From: Nitrosopumilaceae archaeon
GTDB lineage: Archaea > Thermoproteota > Nitrososphaeria > Nitrososphaerales > Nitrosopumilaceae
Direction of reading: 5' to 3'
Length of the DNA: 5,767 bases
Assembly: GCA_007571225.1 (NCBI GenBank)
Contig: RKRU01000078.1
Location: 1-5,767 of the forward strand
Below the pieces are notes generated by a model. It worked only from the letters and a program-made list of their open reading frames with translations, had not been told where the DNA came from and searched no databases. This document shows positions 1-5,612 of the stretch, piece by piece (position 1 is the first letter of the stretch; each line of letters begins with the position of its first letter). Position numbers and translations under genes: made by a program.

Positions 1-18
1 CATTCCGGCGTAAGGGGG

Positions 19-27
19 AATTATATA
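19..27 (-). promoter_or_regulatory. TATA-like element, possibly divergent promoter
   Basis: Read on the minus strand this is TATATAATT, a good archaeal TATA-like match. A start site about 26 bases from its centre would fall just beyond the left edge, so it may drive a divergent gene outside the window. The minus-strand ATG at 3-1 is about 6 bases too close for a leaderless start from this box. The element is AT-rich on both strands and could also act rightward (start site near 50), but no supported gene begins there. Weak call. Confidence 0.25.
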
Positions 28-103
28 CGTAAAGTCACACCATGCCTGCCAGCGTAGCCCTTTGCCCCATACTGAATGACCGATTCTAGACACAAATTTG
101 GCA

Positions 104-130
104 AATTGTTTACGCTGGACGTAAACAGTT
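104..130. repeat. Imperfect inverted repeat / hairpin
   Basis: An 11-pair dyad: arm 104-114 (AATTGTTTACG), loop 115-119 (CTGGA), arm 120-130 (CGTAAACAGTT). The inner 8 pairs (107-114 with 120-127) are perfect; the outer three include one T-G pair. It lies about 90 bases upstream of the operon's TATA box. It could be an operator for a dimeric DNA-binding protein, or an RNA hairpin if the region is transcribed. No U-rich tract follows it, so a terminator role is not favoured. Confidence 0.6.
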
Positions 131-145
131 ACGTCAAGGCATCTT

Positions 146-161
146 ACTTGAATTCTCAAGT
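146..161. repeat. Short perfect inverted repeat
   Basis: ACTTGA (146-151) and TCAAGT (156-161) are perfect inverted copies around the four-base centre ATTC. It is short enough to arise by chance, but it lies in a region already dense in symmetric elements, between the larger hairpin and the TATA box. Confidence 0.4.
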
Positions 162-202
162 CCAAGACGACTTTACGCGACAGACTCTAACCTGTTACGC
201 CG

Positions 203-232
203 GCGGGCCTGAATACTTTATAATCGGCCCGC
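203..232. promoter_or_regulatory. GC-rich inverted repeat framing the TATA box
   Basis: GCGGGCC (203-209) and GGCCCGC (226-232) are perfect 7-bp inverted copies separated by 16 bases that contain the TATA box and the position where the TFB recognition element would lie. Such a site could bind a dimeric repressor that competes with TBP/TFB, or form a cruciform holding the TATA box in its loop. The symmetry is seen directly; the regulatory role is inference. Confidence 0.45.
217..224 (+). promoter_or_regulatory. TATA box of the isoprenoid operon
   Basis: TTTATAAT is a near-ideal archaeal TATA box. Its centre (220.5) lies 26.5 bases before the A of the ATG at 247, the spacing at which archaeal RNA polymerase starts transcription. 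The transcription start would therefore coincide with the start codon, giving a leaderless mRNA, a common arrangement in many archaea. No Shine-Dalgarno sequence precedes 247, which agrees. Confidence 0.75.
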
Positions 233-246
233 AGAAAAACACGGTC

Positions 247-1068
247 ATGATTCTCATAAAGATGGGCGGCTCCATAATAACTGACAAGACTCAGCCCCTC
301 ACGCCTAGAAAACAGGATATTGAGAGGCTTGCCGGGGCAATATCTGAGATGGAGGAGCCTGTCATAGTGGTGCACGGCGGCGGCTCGTTTGGCCACTACT
401 GGTCCGTCCGATACGACATGCATACTGAGGCGCGCGACTATGACACTACGGGGGTGGCCACCGTAAAGAATTCTATGGTACGGCTCAACCTGATTGTACT
501 TGAGGCCTTGCTAAAGGAGGGCAACAAGCCCTACGTGGTTTCGCCGTCTGGATTCATGGCAGGGCCAAATCCGATAGAATCCCGAGTCGAAGAGCTGGCC
601 CGCATTGCGGGATCCGGGATGATCCCGGTCACATATGGGGATGCTCTGTGGTATGGCGGAGAGGAGGATAAAGGTGCAAGAACGTACATCCTCTCAGGAG
701 ACAAGATAATGACTCACCTTGCGGGCATACTGCGGCCTAGACTCTGTATATTCGCACTCTCAGAAGACGGCCTGTACAGGGACATGAAATCAAGGACCCT
801 TGTAGATGTGGTGTCAACACGGGCAGATACGCCGCCTGTGGCACTGCAGGCAGAGTCCACTACCCAAGATCCGTTTTGTGGCCCTGACGGACGCATGGAC
901 GTTACGGGGGGCATGGCCAGGAAGGTCGGAGAGGCGACTGCGATATCGTGTATGGGCATAGATGTGGCCTTTGTAAACGGCAGGTATACAGAAAGACTAC
1001 TCGGGGCGGCATCCGGGGAGGCGTTTCTGGGCACGTTGTTTGAGGGAGTTGGACTTAAAGAAAAATAA
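247..1068 (+). CDS. Isopentenyl phosphate kinase (archaeal, amino acid kinase fold)
   Basis: A cytosolic enzyme that uses ATP to turn isopentenyl phosphate into isopentenyl diphosphate, the last step of the archaeal mevalonate route. The 273-residue product has the family's expected length and motifs: the N-terminal Lys-x-Gly-Gly-Ser nucleotide loop (K5, G7-S9) followed by TDK; HGGGSFGH at 43-50, whose final His50 matches the His that marks this kinase against other amino acid kinases and contacts the substrate phosphate; PVTYGD at 127-132; SGDK at 150-153; and DVTGGM at 218-223. I chose ATG 247 because the conserved sequence begins there (MILIKMGGS) and it lies exactly where the TATA box predicts transcription to start; the open frame upstream to 76 looks non-coding. 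One oddity: the GDD seen in the Methanocaldococcus enzyme, as I recall it, is GDK here. It is the first gene of the operon, directly ahead of the IPP isomerase-like gene that would act on its product. Confidence 0.93.
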   Translation: MILIKMGGSIITDKTQPLTPRKQDIERLAGAISEMEEPVIVVHGGGSFGHYWSVRYDMHTEARDYDTTGVATVKNSMVRLNLIVLEALLKEGNKPYVVSPSGFMAGPNPIESRVEELARIAGSGMIPVTYGDALWYGGEEDKGARTYILSGDKIMTHLAGILRPRLCIFALSEDGLYRDMKSRTLVDVVSTRADTPPVALQAESTTQDPFCGPDGRMDVTGGMARKVGEATAISCMGIDVAFVNGRYTERLLGAASGEAFLGTLFEGVGLKEK

Positions 1069-1096
1069 GGCCTATGTGAAAACCAGAATTGTTAGG

Positions 1097-1750
1097 ATGG
1101 AAGCATCAGAAGAGTACGTAATTTTGGTAGATGAGAACGACAACCCAATAGGAACAGAAGAGAAGGTGAGGTGCCACCTGCCAGACGGCCTGTTGCACAG
1201 GGCCTTTACTGCGCTGCTCTTCGAAGAGGATACAAGGAGATTGATACTGGGAAGGCGTGCGCCAAGCAAGATGCTGTGGCCCGGATGTTGGGATGGCACG
1301 TTTGCAAGCCATCCGCGCGAGTCTGAGACATACGTATCCTCGTGCGAGAGGAGGATGCCTGAGGAGCTCGGAACCACGACCAGCTTTGATTATATATTCA
1401 AGTTCGAGTACCACGTACCATACAAGGAGATCGGTTCTGAAAACGAGATATGCGGTACCCTTGCAGGCACCGTGCCGGACGTGACAGCACTGAGCCCGAC
1501 AAGAGGGGAGATCGATTTTGTGGAGGCGGTGACTGCTGGCGAGCTTGCAGACGACCTTGTAGATAACCCCATGTCGTACTGTCCGTGGCTGCTAGTAGCC
1601 CTGTACATGCTTGACCTGCCTGATCCCGCCGCACAGAGGCACTGTGGACCCGTGCTAGACGCGTGGGGCGACGGGAGCATGCGCGGCGTACTGCTAGAAG
1701 CCATCGAACAGCACATGCCGAGGAGCGCATGGAGGCTGATCCCCCAGTGA
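1097..1750 (+). CDS. idi: Type I isopentenyl-diphosphate isomerase-like Nudix protein, catalytic Cys replaced by Ala
   Basis: Predicted to interconvert IPP and DMAPP, supplying the allylic primer for the prenyltransferase encoded next. Of 217 residues, about 1-172 match type I isomerases: the metal-binding His27 and His34 (HLPDGLLHRAF), the RRAPSKMLWPG segment, the ASHP block with His72, a Nudix-like helix at about 77-91, ENE at 115-117 with the metal/catalytic Glu pair, and the C-terminal PWLL (163-166). All five metal ligands known from E. coli are present, but the catalytic Cys of NSVCGHP is Ala70 (DGTFASHP), so activity is less certain than the fold. Residues 173-217 extend beyond the compact E. 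coli form. I prefer ATG 1097, just before the conserved EEYVILVDENDNPIG; an in-frame TTG at 1040 would add 19 non-conserved residues and overlap the kinase gene. The gap from the kinase is 28 bases, and the end overlaps the prenyltransferase start. Most archaea use the unrelated type II isomerase, so type I is notable. Confidence 0.85.
   Translation: MEASEEYVILVDENDNPIGTEEKVRCHLPDGLLHRAFTALLFEEDTRRLILGRRAPSKMLWPGCWDGTFASHPRESETYVSSCERRMPEELGTTTSFDYIFKFEYHVPYKEIGSENEICGTLAGTVPDVTALSPTRGEIDFVEAVTAGELADDLVDNPMSYCPWLLVALYMLDLPDPAAQRHCGPVLDAWGDGSMRGVLLEAIEQHMPRSAWRLIPQ
1720..1750 (+). promoter_or_regulatory. Overlapping stop/start junction with two candidate starts for the prenyltransferase
   Basis: GAGGAG at 1720-1725 lies 3 bases before ATG 1729, while GGAGG at 1731-1735 lies 11 bases before an in-frame GTG at 1747. 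That GTG forms a GTGA overlap with the isomerase stop (TGA 1748-1750). Either start implies translational coupling to the upstream gene. The first purine run is very close to its ATG and the second is somewhat far from its GTG, so the ribosome-binding evidence does not settle the choice. Confidence 0.45.
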
Positions 1751-2742
1751 CGGATACGGCTGTAGGCGACAGCATCGATGTTGAGGCAGTCAGGATAACT
1801 CGACATCTTGCCTGCCGCGTGAAGGGATCCCCGCCGGAACTCTATGCAGCCGCACGGCACTTGATAGAGAACGGGGGAAAGAGGCTCAGGCCGTACATGA
1901 TGCTCAGAAGCTGCCAGATACTAGGCGGCAGCATGAACGCCACGCACAAGGCGGTATCTGCAATAGAGATGATTCATAACTTTTCACTCGTACACGACGA
2001 CATAATGGACAACGACGAGCTGAGGCACGGTGTGCCCACCGTACACAAAAAATACGGGACGCCGGTCGCAATACTGGCAGGTGACGTGCTCTTCTCCAAG
2101 GCGTACCAAGTTCTCACGGCAGTACGGGAGCGCGAGCTGCTGCCTGACTTGGTAACAAAACTGGCCGATGTCTGTGTTGACATATGCGAGGGACAGATGC
2201 TTGACATACAGATGGCACAAGAAGAAAGAATTCCAACGCAGGAGGAGTACATTACAATGATTAGAAAAAAGACGGCCGCGCTCTTTGAGGCGTCGTGTGC
2301 GATGGGGGCCATATGTGCTAGAACCGGCAACAAATCTGACGTAAGATACCTGTCCCTATTCGGACGGCACCTAGGAGTTGCATTTCAGATTACAGATGAC
2401 CTTATTGGAGTTGCAGGCGATCCGGCCAAGACAAAAAAGCCTGTGGGCAACGACATCAAAGAGGGGAAAAAGTCACTGCCCATACTAATGGCCCTCAAGG
2501 AGTCGGCGGGAACGAAACACCACGAGCCGATAACTGCGGCGTTTGGCAATCCCGACATCTCAAGGCAGGGGCTAGACGGGGCAGTTGAGTCCATACGGGC
2601 ACTGGGAATAGAGGAGACAGTTAGCAGCATAGCGTGTGGATATGCAGACAAGGCCAAGCGCTGCATAGCGGCGTATCCGGACAGCCGTGCAAAGGACGAA
2701 TTGATGTCGTTGCTTGGATTTGTAGTAAAGAGGGACAACTGA
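1729..2742 (+). CDS. Geranylgeranyl diphosphate synthase (trans-prenyltransferase)
   Basis: Condenses DMAPP with IPP in successive head-to-tail steps to make C20 geranylgeranyl diphosphate, the precursor of archaeal ether-lipid chains. The 337-residue product has the full all-helical prenyltransferase motif set: GGKRLRP (49-55, IPP binding), first Asp-rich motif DDIMD (90-94), EGQMLD (154-159), KT (181-182), FQITDDLIG (219-227, second Asp-rich motif with Gly at the last position) and KPVGNDIKEGKK (237-248). Phe85 is five residues before the first motif and Ser86 four before; in archaeal enzymes an aromatic only at the -5 site limits the product to C20, so GGPP rather than FPP is predicted. 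ATG 1729 is taken as the start and overlaps the isomerase gene by 22 bases; GTG 1747 (331 residues) is a serious alternative because it makes a 4-base overlap. The protein has no signal peptide and should be cytosolic. Confidence 0.92.
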   Translation: MEADPPVTDTAVGDSIDVEAVRITRHLACRVKGSPPELYAAARHLIENGGKRLRPYMMLRSCQILGGSMNATHKAVSAIEMIHNFSLVHDDIMDNDELRHGVPTVHKKYGTPVAILAGDVLFSKAYQVLTAVRERELLPDLVTKLADVCVDICEGQMLDIQMAQEERIPTQEEYITMIRKKTAALFEASCAMGAICARTGNKSDVRYLSLFGRHLGVAFQITDDLIGVAGDPAKTKKPVGNDIKEGKKSLPILMALKESAGTKHHEPITAAFGNPDISRQGLDGAVESIRALGIEETVSSIACGYADKAKRCIAAYPDSRAKDELMSLLGFVVKRDN

Positions 2743-2776
2743 CTGGCGACGGCAGTAGCAGCAGTTGTAGACTGAC

Positions 2777-4717
2777 ATGGATGGTACAGACAAACCCACA
2801 CAGGATGCAGAGGCGACCGGCCGGGAGATCTACGCGCTGGCGCTCAGAAACGCAGTCGCCTACAAAGGTAGGACACAGAACAAGACTGTATTAGGCCGGC
2901 TGCTTGGGGCAAGGCCTGACCTCCGCAATTCCATACCCGAGATATCTAGGATGGTCTCACAGACGGTGGCAGAGGTAAACTCTATGACACTAGAGCAGCA
3001 GAGGGAGGCGCTTGCAGCCATGGGGGACGGCGCGGGTGGTGGGCCTGAAGGGCATGAATCATCCCCACAATCACCATCATCACCCCCACAATCGCCGCAG
3101 CAGCAGGCGCCGCATCTACCACCACTGAAGAATGCAGATGGTTCTGAGCCTGCCACCGTCACGACAAGGTTCCCTCCAGAACCAAACGGCTACCCGCACA
3201 TAGGCCACGCAAAGGCAGTCATAATAAACTCCGAGTATGCCCGCATGTACGGTGGCAGGTGCATACTACGTATAGATGATACAAACCCTGAAGCCGAGAG
3301 GATGGAGTACCATGCGGCGATAAATGTTGGACTGGAGTGGCTTGGCATTAAATTTGATCAGGTGAAGAGTACGTCAGACGACATGGAGCTGCTGTACAAA
3401 AAGGGCGATGAGCTCATGCAGGCGGGCATGGCTTACGTATGCATGTGCAAGAAGGAGAAGATAAGCTCAGATAGGAGGGAGCGCAGGGCGTGCAAATGCA
3501 ACAGGATGGACGACGTAGACGAACACTACAAGCGATGGTCCAAGATGCACAAGAGAAAGTTCAAGCCCGGTGAGGCGATCATGCGTTTCCGGGGCGATAT
3601 GGCAGCAGACAACGCCGTAATGAGGGATCCGGTGCTCTTCAGGGTCATAGATACGAGACACTATACCAAGGACACGCGCTACGTGGTCTGGCCCAGCTAT
3701 GACATGGCAGTTGCAATAGAGGATAGCGCAGATGGTGTCACGCACGCATTCCGCTCAAAGGAGTTTGAGGCAAGGGCGGAACTCATCGGCGCGATACTTG
3801 ACGCGCTCGGCATGCGAAAACCCGTACAGGGGTTCTTCTCCCGGTTGGAGTTTGACGGCATGCCCACATCCAAGAGGGTGATAAGGCCGCTCATGGAGGA
3901 TGGCAAGATAACCGGATACGATGATCCCAGAATACCTACCCTAGGAGGCCTGAAGAGGAGGGGTATAACGCCGGAGGCCATCCGAAGATTCATACTGTCG
4001 CTTGGCCTGACAAAGGCCAATACGGTGGCGCCCTTTGAGACGTTAGAATCATTCAACCGGAGCATAATAGATGGTACAAGTACAAGACTCTTTATGGTAA
4101 GGGATGCTAGGCGCATCGTAGTATCGGGACTGCCTAGTACGCTTGCCCATACCATCACACTGCCAAATCATCCTATGATCGAGGAGATGGGTAGGAGGAG
4201 TGTTGCAACCGGCGGCGGCACCATGTACATACCAGGCAGTGATGCCGCGCTGATACGCCGCGGGACGCTTGTCCGGCTGCTCGGACTAGCCTTAGTATTT
4301 GTGACCGACGCGGACACTCGTGGAGAGGGCGACGATACCATACGCGCCGAGTTCGTGCAGTCCCTAGATGAACCGCTTACAGAGGATGTCAGGCGGAGAT
4401 GCCATTCTAGATGGATGAAGGGCGAACCGGGTGCCGTGGACGCATCGGATTATGCTACAGCTGTGGGAGGGAGGCCTGCAGAAGACAGAGTGCTCAAGAT
4501 GCAGTGGGTCTCGTGCGATGCGGCGTATGGTGTCAGGCTAGTCATCCCAAAGAAACCGTTCTCTGGTGATACGTTTGATGAGGAGAGCTGGGAGGAGACA
4601 GAGGTTTATACGGAGCCGTATTACGCGGAGCTGAAGGAGGGTACAGCGATCCAGTTTGTCCGGTTTGGCTATTGCAGGAAGGATTCCCAGACGAGGGTGA
4701 TCTTTACGCACCACTGA
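2777..4717 (+). CDS. gltX: Glutamyl-tRNA synthetase, archaeal type
   Basis: Charges tRNA-Glu with glutamate; archaeal enzymes of this branch are usually non-discriminating and also load tRNA-Gln for later amidation, which I infer here. The product is 646 residues. Residues ~16-80 match the helical N-terminal domain of archaeal GluRS. Residues ~83-124 are a Gly, then Ser/Pro/Gln-rich linker of low complexity. The class I catalytic core begins near 128 (TTRFPPEPNGYPHIGH) with HIGH at 141-144. Cys222, Cys224, Cys239 and Cys241 form a CxC...CxC zinc-binding knuckle. The KMSKS equivalent is MPTSKR (362-367), followed by GYDDPRIPTLGGLKRRGI (380-397), typical of the archaeal/GlnRS-like group. From ~430 the C-terminal part is the beta-barrel anticodon-binding region rather than the helical cage of bacterial GluRS. 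A stop at 2768-2770 in the same frame fixes ATG 2777 as the first possible ATG; no ribosome-binding site or TATA box is evident in the 34-base gap, so it is probably co-transcribed. Confidence 0.95.
   Translation: MDGTDKPTQDAEATGREIYALALRNAVAYKGRTQNKTVLGRLLGARPDLRNSIPEISRMVSQTVAEVNSMTLEQQREALAAMGDGAGGGPEGHESSPQSPSSPPQSPQQQAPHLPPLKNADGSEPATVTTRFPPEPNGYPHIGHAKAVIINSEYARMYGGRCILRIDDTNPEAERMEYHAAINVGLEWLGIKFDQVKSTSDDMELLYKKGDELMQAGMAYVCMCKKEKISSDRRERRACKCNRMDDVDEHYKRWSKMHKRKFKPGEAIMRFRGDMAADNAVMRDPVLFRVIDTRHYTKDTRYVVWPSYDMAVAIEDSADGVTHAFRSKEFEARAELIGAILDALGMRKPVQGFFSRLEFDGMPTSKRVIRPLMEDGKITGYDDPRIPTLGGLKRRGITPEAIRRFILSLGLTKANTVAPFETLESFNRSIIDGTSTRLFMVRDARRIVVSGLPSTLAHTITLPNHPMIEEMGRRSVATGGGTMYIPGSDAALIRRGTLVRLLGLALVFVTDADTRGEGDDTIRAEFVQSLDEPLTEDVRRRCHSRWMKGEPGAVDASDYATAVGGRPAEDRVLKMQWVSCDAAYGVRLVIPKKPFSGDTFDEESWEETEVYTEPYYAELKEGTAIQFVRFGYCRKDSQTRVIFTHH
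3023..3148 (+). repeat. Low-complexity Gly/Ser/Pro/Gln linker segment within gltX
   Basis: This stretch encodes GluRS residues 83-124, joining the N-terminal and catalytic domains. It contains a 10-base exact direct repeat, CCCCACAATC at 3063-3072 and 3084-3093, 21 bases (7 codons) apart so in frame, giving repeated PQSP units. A CAGCAGCAG run at about 3098-3106 encodes part of QQQ. The pattern suggests growth by replication slippage into a flexible, probably disordered linker. Confidence 0.7.
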
Positions 4718-4718
4718 A

Positions 4719-5612
4719 ATGAAGATTGCACGACTGATGCCCCTAAAGGCACAAGGCAGCAAGCGCCGGCGCGAGACGTATGGCTTGATAGGGGATGACG
4801 GCATGCTGGCATCTAGAGACGAGATTGCATATGCAACCGGAGTCCCGGTTCCGCGCCACATACAGGAGTTTCTGTTTGATGGATGGTACGACGAGATCCA
4901 GAACAAGGAACTTGTATACCACGAATCTCTAGATGACTTTGAACTTTTGTCTCCACTACCGAGTCCGAGTAAGGTTATCTGTTTGGCATTCAACTATGAG
5001 GATCATGCACAAGAGCAGGGACTGGTGGCGCCAAGCGATCCCGCCCTTGTAATCAAGCCCCGTACTGCAATAACTGGTACCAAGACCGAGATACCGTGTC
5101 CGGATTTTGTAAGGGAGCTTGATTATGAGGTCGAACTTGCGCTTGTAATCCGGGACAGGTGCAAGAACGTTGCAGCTTCAAGCGCGCCAGATCACGTGTT
5201 TGGATATATGGTATTCAACGATCTTTCTGCGCGCGACATACAATTTGCAGACAAGCAGTTCACGCGCGGAAAGGGGTTTGACGGCTTTGCCCCGTGCGGT
5301 CCGTGGATAACCACCACGGATGCCGTAGACGATGTTGACAGCTTGCGTCTGACTACACGGATAAACGGGGAGACTAGGCAGGACTCGTCAACTCGGAACA
5401 TGGTGATAAAGATACCTGAGATAGTCTCAAAGATATCCCAGGTCATGACGCTGGAGCCTGGGGACATCATATCCACGGGAACCCCCGCAGGCGTCATGCT
5501 CAACAAGCCTGGAGCGGTGTTTTTAGGCGACGGCGATCTTGTAGAGGTCGAGATAGAGGGACTGGGGGCCGTATCCAACGTGATAAGAAAGGTGCCGGTC
5601 TTGCTACAGTGA
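4719..5612 (+). CDS. Fumarylacetoacetate hydrolase (FAH) family protein
   Basis: A cytosolic Mg-dependent enzyme of the superfamily that includes FAH, HpcE-type isomerases/decarboxylases and acylpyruvate hydrolases; these cleave, decarboxylate or isomerise beta-diketone-like acids. The 297-residue product has an N-terminal domain (~1-80) with a basic patch (KRRRE, 15-19), then the catalytic domain: LAFNYEDHAQEQG with His96 in the catalytic His position, KPRTAITG (113-120), LDYEVEL with Glu137 and Glu139, and NDLSARDIQ with Asp168, completing the metal triad. RGKGFDGFAPCGPW follows (183-196; Lys185, Asp188), then GDIISTGTPAGV (248-259). All key residues are present, so an active enzyme is expected. 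The substrate is unknown: no neighbour belongs to aromatic catabolism, and an oxaloacetate-tautomerase or acylpyruvase-like housekeeping role is equally possible. The start at ATG 4719 is one base after the gltX stop, implying co-transcription and probably coupled translation; Met7 (4737) is a less likely start. It is probably the last gene of the operon. Confidence 0.9.
   Translation: MKIARLMPLKAQGSKRRRETYGLIGDDGMLASRDEIAYATGVPVPRHIQEFLFDGWYDEIQNKELVYHESLDDFELLSPLPSPSKVICLAFNYEDHAQEQGLVAPSDPALVIKPRTAITGTKTEIPCPDFVRELDYEVELALVIRDRCKNVAASSAPDHVFGYMVFNDLSARDIQFADKQFTRGKGFDGFAPCGPWITTTDAVDDVDSLRLTTRINGETRQDSSTRNMVIKIPEIVSKISQVMTLEPGDIISTGTPAGVMLNKPGAVFLGDGDLVEVEIEGLGAVSNVIRKVPVLLQ

Larger units (their letters stand above)
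1..246. other. Intergenic control region, no supported gene
   Basis: No convincing coding sequence lies here. A frame open from ATG 76 runs into the kinase gene, but its 57 residues up to Met 247 resemble nothing I know and precede the conserved start of the kinase family, so I treat them as untranslated DNA. The first ~57 bases could hold the tail of an upstream plus-strand gene (stops at 11-13, 30-32 and 55-57 in the three frames), or could precede a divergent gene off the left edge; I cannot decide. The region contains a strong imperfect hairpin (104-130), a smaller one (146-161), a 9-bp long-range inverted repeat (28-36 with 169-177), seven TTACG/CGTAA pentamers, and a TATA box framed by a GC-rich inverted repeat. 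This suggests a regulated promoter region. Confidence 0.7.

Noticed and set aside
76..246. 57-residue N-terminal extension of the kinase from ATG 76
   Set aside because: It precedes the conserved beginning of the family, contains the hairpins and the TATA box, and has no recognisable protein features.
1..246. tRNA, C/D box RNA or CRISPR in the leading region
   Set aside because: I found no T-loop consensus paired with an acceptor stem, no matched C and D boxes, and no regularly spaced long repeats.
1054..1068. AT-rich stretch at the end of the kinase gene as an internal promoter for the isomerase gene
   Set aside because: It is mostly Lys codons at the kinase C-terminus; there is no good TATA match at the right distance from ATG 1097.
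1040..1096. Isomerase start at TTG 1040
   Set aside because: It would overlap the kinase gene by 29 bases with a rare start codon and add a Lys-rich stretch that is not part of the family; ATG 1097 sits right before the conserved sequence.
1390..1860. Minus-strand open frame of 156 codons
   Set aside because: It lies fully opposite the isomerase and prenyltransferase genes, which have clear family motifs; its translation is Ser-rich and shadow-like.
3697..4158. Minus-strand open frame of 153 codons within gltX
   Set aside because: It is opposite the GluRS catalytic core, with no recognisable domain and no promoter.
4538..4993. Minus-strand open frame of 151 codons across the gltX/FAH junction
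   Set aside because: It is antisense to two well-supported genes and has no motif.
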